Of a DNA stretch of 54,624 nt, positions 14,449-24,600 are shown piece after piece. Both the position numbers and the translations under genes were made by a program. Every line of letters starts with the position of its first letter. Position 1 is the first letter of the stretch. Below the pieces are notes generated by a model. It did no database searches. It saw only the letters and a program-made list of their open reading frames with translations, and was not told the origin of the DNA. Source of the stretch: Ruminococcus sp. CAG:563 (GTDB lineage Bacteria; Bacillota; Clostridia; Oscillospirales; Acutalibacteraceae); assembly GCA_000434915.1 (NCBI GenBank), contig FR882084.1:1-54624 (forward strand). Reading direction: 5' to 3'.

Positions 14449-16110
14449 TTATTTGTATGATTTAATTGCATCATTGAGCCTTGCCTTGACTTTTTCTCCG
14501 CCCAAAAGAGCTATAATCGAGTGAAGATCAGGCGTATTGCGGCGGGAGGTTATCGCAATTCTGATAACCGTTGAAACATCGCCGACGTGACCCTTAAATG
14601 CGTCGGGGTTCTTTTTGTATTCCTTGACGTTCGGGGTATAACCGAGCGGCTCACAAAGCTCTTTGATTTTTGCAAACCATGTATCCTTATCGTCCGATGC
14701 GTCAAAAACCTCAATGTATTTTTCGAGGATAGCCACGGCGTCCTCTTTGCTTATATTCTCAGGGAGCGTATAGTTTTTGGTATAAAGCTCATCGTAAAAA
14801 TATGAAATATAATCTTTTACCTCGTCCCACTTTGCGATATCTTTACGAGGCTTTGCCGTTCCTCTGTCAATCGAGAAAATTCCCTTTGCAAATTCGGCAT
14901 TGCCGCCGAGAAACGCATAAAGCTCAGAATCGTTATCCTTTGCCCACGCCGTTGCCTTTTCGTAAACCTCATCGGCGGTCATGAGCGAAATCACATTCTT
15001 GCTGACATCATTGAGTTTATTGAGATCAAACAGTGCTCCGCTTGCACTCATCTTTTTGAGATTGAACGGGAAATCACTCTGCGGTGCAGTCTTGTTCGCC
15101 TTGCGCCAATCCTCAAAGTTTGAGTTGGCAATCGTCAAAAGATATTCGATAACACTCTCCTTCGGATATCCGCTCTCGGAATAGAACGAAACAGATGCTT
15201 CGGGATCTTTACGCTTGGAAAGCTTTCTCTTGCCGCCGTTGTCCTCTTTCATGATGGGTGAAATATGAGCATACTTGGGAACCTTAAATCCGCATGCCTT
15301 GAAAAGCTGAATGTGCAGCGGCACAGACGAAATCCACTCGTCGCCTCTGACAACATGAGTTGTTCTCATAAAATGGTCGTCAACGGCATGTGCGAAATGA
15401 TAAGTCGGGATTCCATCTGTTTTAAGAAGAACCACATCCTGTATATTCTCGGGCATCTCGATTTTGCCCTTAATCATATCATCAAACTTTATTCTGTGAT
15501 CGGCCTGTCCGGGCGAGCGAAGACGCAGAGTATAGGGGCAGCCCGCCTTGATTTTTTCCTCCTGCTGCTCAAGGGTAAGGTTGCGGCATCTTGCCCATTC
15601 TCCGAAATAGCCCTGAATATCCGTTCCGGCCTTTTCCTGCTCGGCACGAATCTCGTTAAGCTCCTCCTCGGAGCAGAAGCAAGGATAAGCCATGCCCTGC
15701 CGAACGAGTGATTTTGCGATTGCCTGATAAACATCCTTACGTTTGCTCTGCTGATACGGGCCGTATGCTCCGCTCTCAGTCTCAAAGCCCATAACGCCCT
15801 CATCGGGAGTTACACCGAAATCAGAAAGGCCTTTGATAATTGCAGAAACGCCGTCCTCAATTTCACGTTTTTTATCCGTATCCTCAATTCTGAGGAAGAA
15901 AACACCGTCATCGGTCGCACGGGTAGTAAGCTTCGATATCATTGCGGCAAAGAGTCCGCCAAGGTGAAGAAAGCCCGTCGGGCTTGGAGCAAATCTTGAA
16001 ACTCTCGCACCATCCGAAAGTCCTCTTTCGGGATATATTTTTTCATAGTCCTCGGGAGTTTTTGTTATATCAGGAAACAAAAGCTCTGCGAGTTTTTCAT
16101 TATCTGTCAT
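14449..16110 (-). CDS. gltX: Glutamyl-tRNA synthetase
   Basis: Class I synthetase of 553 residues charging tRNA-Glu. The N-terminal catalytic domain has RFAPSPTGFLHLGGLF (HIGH equivalent HLGG, about residues 41-56) and the KMSKS-type loop KLSKRKD (about 300). The C-terminal half is the helical anticodon-binding region. It is longer than the usual 470-490 residue bacterial GluRS, partly through an N-terminal extension of about 38 residues before the HIGH motif, as in some clostridial forms. First gene of gltX-glnS with a strong promoter upstream. No T-box leader is visible. Confidence 0.95.
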   Translation of the reverse strand: MTDNEKLAELLFPDITKTPEDYEKIYPERGLSDGARVSRFAPSPTGFLHLGGLFAAMISKLTTRATDDGVFFLRIEDTDKKREIEDGVSAIIKGLSDFGVTPDEGVMGFETESGAYGPYQQSKRKDVYQAIAKSLVRQGMAYPCFCSEEELNEIRAEQEKAGTDIQGYFGEWARCRNLTLEQQEEKIKAGCPYTLRLRSPGQADHRIKFDDMIKGKIEMPENIQDVVLLKTDGIPTYHFAHAVDDHFMRTTHVVRGDEWISSVPLHIQLFKACGFKVPKYAHISPIMKEDNGGKRKLSKRKDPEASVSFYSESGYPKESVIEYLLTIANSNFEDWRKANKTAPQSDFPFNLKKMSASGALFDLNKLNDVSKNVISLMTADEVYEKATAWAKDNDSELYAFLGGNAEFAKGIFSIDRGTAKPRKDIAKWDEVKDYISYFYDELYTKNYTLPENISKEDAVAILEKYIEVFDASDDKDTWFAKIKELCEPLGYTPNVKEYKKNPDAFKGHVGDVSTVIRIAITSRRNTPDLHSIIALLGGEKVKARLNDAIKSYK

Positions 16111-16150
16111 TATAAGTTCCCCTTTTAACAGTTATATAAATACATAATAT

Positions 16151-16179
16151 ATTATCGCAGAAAAACCGGACAGTGTCAA
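16151..16179 (-). promoter_or_regulatory. Promoter of gltX-glnS
   Basis: On the minus strand TTGACA and GATAAT are 17 bases apart, about 40 bases upstream of the gltX start. The -35 lies within an inverted repeat AAAAACCGG / CCGGTTTTT (16161 to about 16198), which could be a short terminator-like or operator hairpin. Confidence 0.75.
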
Positions 16180-16236
16180 GGTTTTACACCGGTTTTTATT
16201 TGACTATACAATTTACCAATAAAGCTGGAATTGTTG

Positions 16237-16264
16237 TTGACAATTAACTGCTTTTTGCTATAAT
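16237..16264 (+). promoter_or_regulatory. Promoter of the leucine-rich-repeat protein gene
   Basis: Perfect TTGACA (16237-16242) and TATAAT (16259-16264) with 16-base spacing. The gene starts 33 bases further on, behind GAGGAGGA. Confidence 0.85.
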
Positions 16265-16296
16265 AAAATTGAAAATAATTACGAGGAGGAATAATT

Positions 16297-18075
16297 ATGA
16301 AAAAGTTTTTGCTGAGGACCGCAGCGATAGTTGTTGCCGTATGTCTGCTTCTGTCGGCAAATATTTATGCCACTGACGGGATTGAGACACAAAACTATTA
16401 CGGCGACGTAACAAAAGCCGAGATGTACGGATATTGTATTATTCCTGAGGGAACAAGGGAAATTCCTGACGGCAGATATACGGATGATAACTTTGATTAT
16501 CTCATTCTCAACGAGGGCCTCGAAAGCATAGGCAGTGAAGCATTTGTAAATGATTTATGGTTTTTCTGGAACGTATATATTCCTTCCTCGGTTAAATCGA
16601 TCGGCGAAAAAGCATTTGGTTATAATTCTAAAGGAAGTAGAGTCACAGGTTTTGTAATATACGGTCATAGCGGAACAGAAGCCGAGAAATATGCGAAAAG
16701 AAACGGTTTTAAGTTCGTAACGATAAATTGCGATAATTCGTCAGGTGAAAACATCTTGACGATTGACGATAGTATGACATCAAGCTATACTTTCGGTAGA
16801 ACCTTTGACAAGGTTATTGTCAATCCGGGTGCATCTGTTCGTGACGAAGATTTTTCTTATGCTACGGTCTATAACGTTATTCTGAACAATGACAGTTCAG
16901 GCAAGAAAATTACTTTTTACGGCAGTGCCTTTTCCGGAACAGAAATTGAAACGCTGTATGTCCCGTCAAACGTTGTGTTTGAGCAGGATAGCTCGGGTTG
17001 TCGCGGAAGTGTGTTTTCGAGTTGTAAAAACTTGAAAGTAGCCTATGTTGCAAGTGAAGTCTGTGAAGGCATGTTTTCCGGATGCACTTCGCTCAAGGAG
17101 GTATATTTCACTCCCGACAATGTTGCAAGGTATATTGATGACCGAGCTTTTGAGAGCTGTACAGCACTGGAAAAGGTTGATTTTACACGAAAAAATGACA
17201 ACAGACTAACAATATGTTACTTTGTCTTTGAAAATTGTCCAAATCTTAAAGAGATTCTTTGGGGCAGTAATGTGGATTGCTATTCATATTTTCATAGTTC
17301 TAAAAAACTTGAAAAAGTGATAATTTGCGGTGCCCCCGATCCTTCAAATTTGATAGATTGTAGTTTTAGTTCAAATGCAAAAATTTATATGTTTAAAAAA
17401 TATTGTGATATATACGGAAATCCCGATACAAACTTTTATATCCGGAACGCTGTTCCCCTTTATACGGTTTCGGATGTAGACTACATTCCGTCAAACAGCA
17501 GTATAAATGATTACAAATTCCGTGTTGACGACAGAGCGGATAAGATTCAGGTCATCGAAGAATCGGGGGCAACGAGAACCTTTACCCGTCACGCAAACAA
17601 TGTCAGCATTGAGTCTTACTCCGATAATGACCAAAAAGTTCACGATATGTCCGCAGATCTCACATATGAGATTTGGACAGTTCAGACAAGACTGACCCCC
17701 GACACCAATTTACAGATTCACTCAAAATACGGCCTCGAATGGTCGGAATACAAATATAAATTTACAATCAATACGCTTTATTCGGATCAAGCCTTGAAGT
17801 CTGCTGAGATTTCGCCTAACAAAGATAACAGCAATTACGCTGACTGCATAATAATCACAGGTTCGGGTGTAAACAAGGTTCGCATTGAGTATGAGGACGG
17901 AATGACCACAACTTTAAATACTTTGGCGGCAACGTTTAACGAAAAAGCACTTACATACACTTATAACATTACTGTTAAACCCCGCCACAACGGGAAAAAT
18001 GAGTTCAGGATTTATATCAAGACTCCTACAGATGGCTGGAAATATCAACAAACGCTTACATATACGGTTAAATAA
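16297..18075 (+). CDS. Secreted BspA-like leucine-rich-repeat protein
   Basis: A 592-residue exported protein. Signal peptide MKKFLLRTAAIVVAVCLLLS with cleavage near IYA-TDG. The region from about 30 to 390 contains degenerate BspA/TpLRR-type (LRR_5) repeats of about 23 residues, seen as segments such as IPSSVKSIGEKAF, FSGCTSLKEVYF and FESCTALEKVDF; the first block also holds the HSGTEAEKYAKRNGFKFV ending typical of these repeats. The C-terminal 200 residues form one or two beta-rich domains without a motif I recognise. No LPXTG signal, cell-wall-binding repeats or transmembrane tail are seen, so it may be released or held non-covalently. BspA-like proteins in gut bacteria often bind host proteins or other cells; that role here is inference. 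Confidence 0.85.
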   Translation: MKKFLLRTAAIVVAVCLLLSANIYATDGIETQNYYGDVTKAEMYGYCIIPEGTREIPDGRYTDDNFDYLILNEGLESIGSEAFVNDLWFFWNVYIPSSVKSIGEKAFGYNSKGSRVTGFVIYGHSGTEAEKYAKRNGFKFVTINCDNSSGENILTIDDSMTSSYTFGRTFDKVIVNPGASVRDEDFSYATVYNVILNNDSSGKKITFYGSAFSGTEIETLYVPSNVVFEQDSSGCRGSVFSSCKNLKVAYVASEVCEGMFSGCTSLKEVYFTPDNVARYIDDRAFESCTALEKVDFTRKNDNRLTICYFVFENCPNLKEILWGSNVDCYSYFHSSKKLEKVIICGAPDPSNLIDCSFSSNAKIYMFKKYCDIYGNPDTNFYIRNAVPLYTVSDVDYIPSNSSINDYKFRVDDRADKIQVIEESGATRTFTRHANNVSIESYSDNDQKVHDMSADLTYEIWTVQTRLTPDTNLQIHSKYGLEWSEYKYKFTINTLYSDQALKSAEISPNKDNSNYADCIIITGSGVNKVRIEYEDGMTTTLNTLAATFNEKALTYTYNITVKPRHNGKNEFRIYIKTPTDGWKYQQTLTYTVK

Positions 18076-18092
18076 TTTATGCTAACGTTTAA

Positions 18093-18125
18093 ACACACTC
18101 GGAATTTATTTCCGGGTGTGTGTAT
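18093..18125 (+). terminator. Likely terminator after the LRR protein gene
   Basis: ACACACTCGGAA (18093-18104) pairs with TTCCGGGTGTGTGT (18110-18123) around a five-base loop. The following T-run is short, so efficiency is uncertain. Confidence 0.6.
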
Positions 18126-18176
18126 TTGACTGTACGGCTTTTTAGTGTGTAGGTTAGCTGTGCGGCTGTTCGTGTA

Positions 18177-18206
18177 TTGACTATTGGTTATATAATATGA
18201 TATAAT
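18177..18206 (+). promoter_or_regulatory. Promoter of the glycan export genes
   Basis: TTGACT (18177-18182) and TATAAT (18201-18206) with 18-base spacing and a TG extension (TGATATAAT). The exporter permease starts 40 bases downstream. Confidence 0.75.
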
Positions 18207-18245
18207 TTTCTATGTGCAGAAAAAAATAATGAGAGGGTTTTAATT

Positions 18246-19064
18246 TTGAGGAAAACTGTCATTGAACCTAACGGAAAAAATCTTCAATACTGGAAAGATA
18301 TTTGGAATTACCGTGAGCTTGCATTCAATCTTGCAAAACGTGATATCACTGTAAGATACAAGCAAACAAGAATCGGCTTCGGCTGGGCAGTTATCGCCCC
18401 GATAGTCAACATGTTTGTTTCGACCTTTATTTTCGGAACTCTCGCCGGATTGGCTTCAGACGGCAGTGCACCGTACTTCATAATGGTTTATGCCGGCAGT
18501 ATTCCTTGGTCTATTTTTCAGAAAAATCTTTCTCAGACCTCTTCAACCTTTATTACCAACGCCGCACTGATGAAAAAAGTATACTATCCGAGAATTCTAT
18601 CCCCTCTCGGTGCGGGCTTAGCCGGACTGTTTGACTCTATGATTTCTATCATTGTTTTGATTGCAATGATGCTTATTGTCGGCTACTATCCAACAGTCAG
18701 GTTTTTACTTTTCCCGATTTTCCTTTTGCTCAATTCGGCTCTCGGACTTTTTGCCGGATTGTTTCTTTCGGCTTTCAACGTAAAATGGCGTGACATGGCG
18801 CAGATAGTTCCGTTTGCACTGTCTGTTTTGCAATATGCCTGTCCGGTTTCATATTCAATCACCTCAATTCCCGAAAAATACAGACTTATTTATTCCCTTA
18901 ATCCTGTTACGGGAATGATATCCGCATTTAAATGGTGTGTTATCAGCGATATGTCCTTTGATACGCTTTCGTTTTTGGTTGCAATGGCATGGCTTGTATT
19001 ATTTGCCGTTGTCGGAATAGCTTTATTCAGAAAGACCGAACGAAACTTTGTTGATATTGTCTGA
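18246..19064 (+). CDS. Wzm/TagG-like ABC permease for surface glycan export
   Basis: A 272-residue ABC-2 type permease of the polysaccharide/teichoic acid exporter family. An N-terminal amphipathic segment with the typical RDITVRYKQTRIGFGWA signature (about residues 33-49) is followed by about six membrane spans; the NPVTGMISAFKW segment near the C-terminus is also typical. It starts with TTG, with GAGAGGG 8-9 bases upstream. The ATP-binding partner follows after 13 bases, and the pair resembles Wzm/Wzt systems that export finished, lipid-linked glycans. The following sugar-modifying gene supports a cell-surface polysaccharide as substrate. Confidence 0.92.
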   Translation: MRKTVIEPNGKNLQYWKDIWNYRELAFNLAKRDITVRYKQTRIGFGWAVIAPIVNMFVSTFIFGTLAGLASDGSAPYFIMVYAGSIPWSIFQKNLSQTSSTFITNAALMKKVYYPRILSPLGAGLAGLFDSMISIIVLIAMMLIVGYYPTVRFLLFPIFLLLNSALGLFAGLFLSAFNVKWRDMAQIVPFALSVLQYACPVSYSITSIPEKYRLIYSLNPVTGMISAFKWCVISDMSFDTLSFLVAMAWLVLFAVVGIALFRKTERNFVDIV

Positions 19065-19077
19065 CGGGGTGATTAAA

Positions 19078-20349
19078 ATGAGTGAACAACCGATTGCTTT
19101 ACATATTTCAAATATAAAGAAAAAATACGTCATTAAGCATATAACAAAAAGACCTGACAGCAAAATCGAGCGTTTAAAGCTTATGGGCTATAACCTGCTG
19201 CACCCTGTCAACGCAAATGCCAAAGAGGACTTTTGGGCATTGAACGGCGTTTCATTTGACGTTAAGCAAGGTGAAAAGGTCGGCATTATCGGCAAAAACG
19301 GAGCCGGTAAATCAACCCTTCTCAAAATTATTTCAAGAATAACAGAGCCTACCGACGGTAAAATTGAATTCTACGGAAAAATTTCTTCAATGCTTGAGGT
19401 CGGAACAGGCTTCAATACAGAGCTTACCGGCCGTGAAAATATTTATCTTAACGGCGCAATTCTCGGCATGACCCGAGTCGAGATTGACCGGAAGCTTGAT
19501 GATATTATAGAATTTTCCGAAGTCGGCAAGTTTATTGACACTCCTGTAAAAAGATATTCAAGCGGCATGTTCGTTCGCCTTGCCTTTGCCGTTGCGTCTC
19601 ATCTTGAGCCTGACATTTTGCTTGTCGATGAGGTTCTTGCCGTCGGAGACACACGCTTTCAAAAGAAGTGTATTGACAAAATGAAAAGCATTGCCAACAG
19701 CGGAAAGACCATTCTTTTTGTAAGTCATCAGATGAATACGATTCGTCAGCTTTGTGACCGTGTTGTTGTTCTAAAAGAGGGTCAGGTTATCTATGACGGC
19801 GAAGTTGAGGAAGGTATCAGGCTATACAACAGTGAATCCTATATGGAAAAGCGTAACCACTATGAGTTTAAAGATTTGGCAAGACTGCCGGGATACAGCC
19901 TTGATAAAGCTGAAATCCTTTCTCTTGACATTTTACAGAATGAAACATGTATATATGCCTACGATGAGCCTATAACCTTTAAAATCAGACTGAAAACCAA
20001 GATGCCGAATATCGGTGATATGAGCTTCAGACTTCTCGTTTGGCAAGCAGATGAAACTCCGATAGAAACCGCTTTTACCAAAACGTTTGCGAATATAAAC
20101 GATATCGGAGAATACGATGTTGAAATCACGATAAACGATCATCATCTTGCTCCCGGTCTTTATAAACTGACAATTATTCTTTCCGGCGGAAATTCAAGTG
20201 CAAACAGCGAAAACCTTGACTATGTTTACCCCGCTTTTGTCTTTGAGGTTTTGAATGCCGACGGTACTTCGAGGAACTGGTCAAGATCATGGGGCTGGGT
20301 TCATATGGATGATGTTGACGTTAAGCTTATTGGGGAGAAAAAGGAATGA
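19078..20349 (+). CDS. Wzt-like ABC ATP-binding protein with glycan-binding C-domain
   Basis: A 423-residue ATPase. The N-terminal ABC domain has Walker A GKNGAGKST (about 77-85), the signature VKRYSSGMFVRL, Walker B ILLVDEVLAVGD and the switch His in FVSHQMNTI. After about residue 255 comes a beta-sandwich C-terminal domain like that of Wzt, which recognises the end of the polysaccharide. The frame is open 10 codons earlier (19048), but GGGGTG 6 bases before the ATG at 19078 supports this start. It overlaps the next gene by ATGA, so the three genes 18246-21524 form one operon. Confidence 0.92.
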   Translation: MSEQPIALHISNIKKKYVIKHITKRPDSKIERLKLMGYNLLHPVNANAKEDFWALNGVSFDVKQGEKVGIIGKNGAGKSTLLKIISRITEPTDGKIEFYGKISSMLEVGTGFNTELTGRENIYLNGAILGMTRVEIDRKLDDIIEFSEVGKFIDTPVKRYSSGMFVRLAFAVASHLEPDILLVDEVLAVGDTRFQKKCIDKMKSIANSGKTILFVSHQMNTIRQLCDRVVVLKEGQVIYDGEVEEGIRLYNSESYMEKRNHYEFKDLARLPGYSLDKAEILSLDILQNETCIYAYDEPITFKIRLKTKMPNIGDMSFRLLVWQADETPIETAFTKTFANINDIGEYDVEITINDHHLAPGLYKLTIILSGGNSSANSENLDYVYPAFVFEVLNADGTSRNWSRSWGWVHMDDVDVKLIGEKKE

Positions 20350-21524
20350 GGTACGCTTTCTATTCCCACGGCGGATGTGAAAATCACGGCTGTGAAGCGA
20401 TTGTTCGAACTCTTTCGGCAATGATTAAGAATACACGTCCCGAGTCAACGATAAAGCTTTATACTCTTGATTCGCAAAGCGATAAATCGGGTGATTTGCC
20501 GAACATTGACGAGTCGGAGGGATTTAATTACACCCTCCCTGTTTCCAACACAACTGCGGTGCAAAAGATTAAAATATCTTTTTTAAGCAGGAAATCTCAA
20601 AAGGCGGCAGACGAATATTTCTATTCGCTTTCGTGTAAAAATCCGTCTCTCAAAGAGAACGATGTTTATATCTCGGTCGGCGGCGATAACTATTGCTACG
20701 GCGACGGTCACATGGCGGCCGCTTTTAACCGAGAGTTAAAAAAGCTCGGCAAAAAGACAGTCCTTTGGGGCTGCTCAATCGGCGAGGAGGATCTCTCGGA
20801 AGATAAAATCAAGGATTTGAAAACCTTTGACCTTATTGTGGCAAGAGAATCTTTAACATATGACGCATTGAAAAAAAGCGAAGCTAATAAAAATCTTGTG
20901 CTGTTTCCCGACCCCGCTTTTACTCTTGATATTGATAAAAAAGTTAGCGAAAGCTTTAACGTAAAACCAAACACACTTGGTTTCAACATAAGCTCTCTCG
21001 TTGGTGAATACTCGGCAAAGGGAACGAGCATTGAAGATATTTCAACGGAATTTCTTAGATATATTCTTGATAGCAGCGACAAGAATATTCTTTTGATTCC
21101 GCATGTTACAAAGCCCCTCGACGGTGACCAGCTGATTCTCGGCCGCATTGCCGAACGTCTTGGCTCAAGCAGAGTTTCCGTTGTCCCCTCAACGTTTACT
21201 GCGTCTCAATACAAGAGTGTAATCTCACGCTGTGACATGTTTATCGGCGCAAGAACTCACGCAACCATTGCCGCATACAGCACTTGTGTGCCGACTCTTG
21301 TTATCGGCTACAGCGTCAAATCAAGAGGCATTGCTAAAGACATTTTCGGAACGGATGAGGGCTTGGTTATCCCTGTTTCCGAAATTGACTGTACCGAAAA
21401 GCTTATAAAAGATTATGAAAAATTTTTAAGCAAAAAAGAAGTTTATCGCAAGCATCTTGAAAAATTCATGCCGGACTACATTGAAAAAGCACGGAACTCA
21501 ATAAATGAACTTTTCGAAATATAA
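20346..21524 (+). CDS. Polysaccharide pyruvyl transferase family protein (WcaK/AmsJ type)
   Basis: A 392-residue protein of the family that adds ketal-linked pyruvate to polysaccharide sugars. Diagnostic features are the N-terminal HGGCENHGCEAIVRTL (about 8-23), the SVGGDNYCYGD segment (about 105) typical of the family's Gly-Gly-Asp loop, a central LLIPHVTK and the C-terminal GARTHATIAAYS (about 301-312). Start and stop overlap the Wzt-like gene (ATGA). It probably decorates the glycan exported by the neighbouring transporter; no glycosyltransferases are adjacent, so the chain is presumably assembled by genes elsewhere. Confidence 0.85.
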   Translation: MRYAFYSHGGCENHGCEAIVRTLSAMIKNTRPESTIKLYTLDSQSDKSGDLPNIDESEGFNYTLPVSNTTAVQKIKISFLSRKSQKAADEYFYSLSCKNPSLKENDVYISVGGDNYCYGDGHMAAAFNRELKKLGKKTVLWGCSIGEEDLSEDKIKDLKTFDLIVARESLTYDALKKSEANKNLVLFPDPAFTLDIDKKVSESFNVKPNTLGFNISSLVGEYSAKGTSIEDISTEFLRYILDSSDKNILLIPHVTKPLDGDQLILGRIAERLGSSRVSVVPSTFTASQYKSVISRCDMFIGARTHATIAAYSTCVPTLVIGYSVKSRGIAKDIFGTDEGLVIPVSEIDCTEKLIKDYEKFLSKKEVYRKHLEKFMPDYIEKARNSINELFEI

Positions 21525-21530
21525 AAATTT

Positions 21531-21563
21531 ATCCCGACTCTCGTTGAAAGTCGGGATTTTTTA
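21531..21563 (+). terminator. Terminator after the glycan export operon
   Basis: ATCCCGACT (21531-21539) pairs with AGTCGGGAT (21549-21557) around a nine-base loop, followed by six T. Confidence 0.9.
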
Positions 21564-21564
21564 T

Positions 21565-21604
21565 GTAAAAAAAGCAGGTAATTGCCGGGGCAACTACCTG
21601 CTTA
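21565..21604 (-). terminator. Terminator of the PFOR gene
   Basis: On the minus strand AAGCAGGTA-GTTGCC pairs with GGCAA(T)-TACCTGCTT, followed by seven T. It lies 20 bases beyond the PFOR stop and faces the plus-strand terminator just before it. Confidence 0.9.
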
Positions 21605-21624
21605 GTTTTATTTATTCTGAGAAA

Positions 21625-24600
21625 TTATTCCTCTGTGCCGTAAAGCTTAACAAGCTTCTGAAGATGTGCATAACGATCCTTTGCTCCGTCCTCTGCCTTC
21701 TCGAAGAGCTTTTCTGCTCTCTCCGGGAACGAACGTGTAAGAGCGGAGTAACGAGCCTCGTTCATGAGGAATGCACGGTAACCCTCTGTTGCGGGAACCT
21801 TAGAATCAACTGTGAACGGGTTCTTGCCCTCTGCCTTAAGAGCCGGATTGTAACGGAACATATTCCAGTAGCCGCACTCAACAGCTCTCTTCATCTCAGC
21901 CTGGCAGTTAACCATGCCGCCCTTGATGCTGTGCATCTCACAGGGAGCATAACCGATAACAAGTGACGGTCCCGGATAAGCCTCAGCCTCCTGGAGAGCC
22001 TTAAGTGTCTGGTTCTGGTCTGCACCCATAGCGATCTGAGCAACATAGATATAACCATAGGACATTGCAATCTCGGCAAGACTCTTCTTAGCGATTGCCT
22101 TACCTGCTGCTGCGAACTGAGCAACCTGACCGATCTGAGAAGCCTTGGAAGCCTGTCCGCCTGTGTTAGAGTAAACCTCGGTATCGAATACCATAACGTT
22201 TACATCCTCACCGGAAGCAAGAACATGGTCAAGACCGCCGAAACCGATATCGTATGCCCAACCGTCGCCGCCGAAGATCCATACGGACTTCTTGGAAAGG
22301 TAATCCTTCTGAGCGAGGATTTCCTTAGCATCGTCACAGCCGCACTTCTCAAGCTCAGCTACAAGAGCATCTGTTGCAGCGCCGTTCTTCTCGCCGTCAT
22401 TTACTGTTGCAAGATAAGCATCTGCGGCAGCCTTAATCTCTGCGCTTACGCCATCCTTAGCTGCAAGAGCTGTAACCTTCTCAATGAGGTTGTTTCTGAG
22501 AGCCTTCTGACCGAGGTACATACCGTAGCCGTGCTCTGCGTTATCCTCAAAGAGTGAGTTTGCCCATGCCGGACCCTTGCCGTTCTTATCTGTTGTGTAC
22601 GGTGATGTACCTGCCGGGCCGCCCCAAATTGAAGAACAACCTGTTGCGTTGGAGATGTACATTCTGTCACCGAAAAGCTGTGTGATGAGACGAGCATATG
22701 AAGTCTCTGCACAACCTGCACAAGAACCTGAGAACTCAAGGAGAGGCTTCTTATACTGGCTGGAGATAACATTGATCTTAGCTGTAAGCTCCTTCTTCTC
22801 CTCAACATGAGCTACGCAGTAATCAAATGCTGCCTGTTGCTCATCCTGGCTCTCACGGGATACCATCTTAAGAGACTTAGTCGGGCAAACTCCGATACAT
22901 ACGCCGCAACCCATACAATCCATCGGAGATACTGCAAGAGTATATGTGTAGTTTGTCTTTACGATCGGCTTCGGAGCAAACTTTGTAACTGCCGGAGCTG
23001 CTGCCTTCTCCTCATCGCTGAGAGCGAAAGGTCTGATTGTAGCATGCGGACAAACATATGCGCACTTGTTACACTTTGCGCAGGTCTCAGCGTTCCACTC
23101 GGGAACCATAACTGCTACGCCACGCTTCTCATATGCCGATGCACCCTGCTCGAATGTACCGTCAACATGATTTGAGAACTTGCCGACTGAAAGCTCATAA
23201 CCGTCCATATGGCCTACGGGCTTCATGATGCTCTCAACCTGCTCAACGAGCTTTGCCGGACCTTCGGTCTTAACCTCAGCCTCAGCGTCAACTGCGTTTG
23301 CCCAGTCGGCCGGAACGTCGATCTTAACGAATGCTGTTGCACCTGCGTCAATAGCCTTTTCGTTCATCTCAACGATTTCTTTACCCTTCTTCATGAACTT
23401 CTGTGCCTTTTCCTTCATGTAGCCGATAGCCTCGTCAACAGGAAGAACCTTTGCAAGGGCAAAGAAAGCGGACTGAAGAACTGTATTTGTACGCTTGCCA
23501 AGGCCGATTTCTGCGGCAATGTCAATAGCGTTAACTGTATAAAGCTGAACATTGTTCTTTGCGATATACTGCTTGGTTTCTGCATTCATCTTCTCAGCAA
23601 GCTCAGCGGCATCCCACTGGCAGTTGATAAGGAATACTCCGCCCGGCTTAACGTCCTGAACCATCTTGTAACCCTTTTCGATGTATGACGGGTTGTGGCA
23701 AGCAACGAAGTCAGCCTTGTTTACATAATAGGGGCTCTTAATCGGCTCATCACCGAAACGAAGATGGGAGATAGTGATACCGCCGGTCTTCTTTGAGTCG
23801 TACTGGAAATATGCCTGAGCATACTTATCTGTATGGTCACCGATGATCTTGATGGAGTCTTTGTTTGCGCCGACTGTACCGTCACCGCCGAGACCCCAGA
23901 ACTTACACTCGATTGTGCTCTCGGCTGCTGTGTTCGGAGCCGGCTTCTCTTCAAGTGAAAGATAAGTAACATCATCGTTGATACCGATTGTGAAGTGAGC
24001 CTTGGGAGCATCCTTCTTAAGCTCGTCATATACAGCGAATACGCTTGACGGCGGTGTGTCCTTAGAACCGAGACCGTAACGGCCGCCAATAACCTTGATG
24101 CCGTCCTTGCCTGCTGCGTTGAGAGCGGCAACAACATCGAGGAAGAGAGGCTCACCGATTGAGCCGGGCTCCTTGGTTCTGTCGAGAACAGCGAGCTTCT
24201 TGCAGGAAGCCGGAATAGCCTCAACGAACTTCTCAACTGAGAAAGGTCTGTAAAGACGAACCTTGATAAGACCAACCTTCTCACCCTTAGCGGTAAGATA
24301 GTCGATAACCTCTTCTGCAACGTCGCAGATTGAACCCATAGCAACGATTACGTTCTCTGCGTCCTCAGCACCGTAGTAGTTGAAGAGCTGATAGTTTGTG
24401 CCAAGCTTTGCATTAACCTTGCCCATGTACTTCTCAACAACAGCCGGAACTGCGTCATAGTACTTGTTGCAAGCCTCACGATGCTGGAAGAAGATATCAT
24501 CGTTCTCGTGAGAACCACGCATTACGGGATGCTCGGGGTTAAGTGCTCTGTGTCTGAACGCAGCAACTGCATCCATATCGCACATTTCTTTAAGATCATC

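Noticed and set aside
16111..16296. T-box leader for gltX
   Set aside because: No AGAG..GGAA..GGTGG core or T-box terminator; only a promoter and a short inverted repeat are present.
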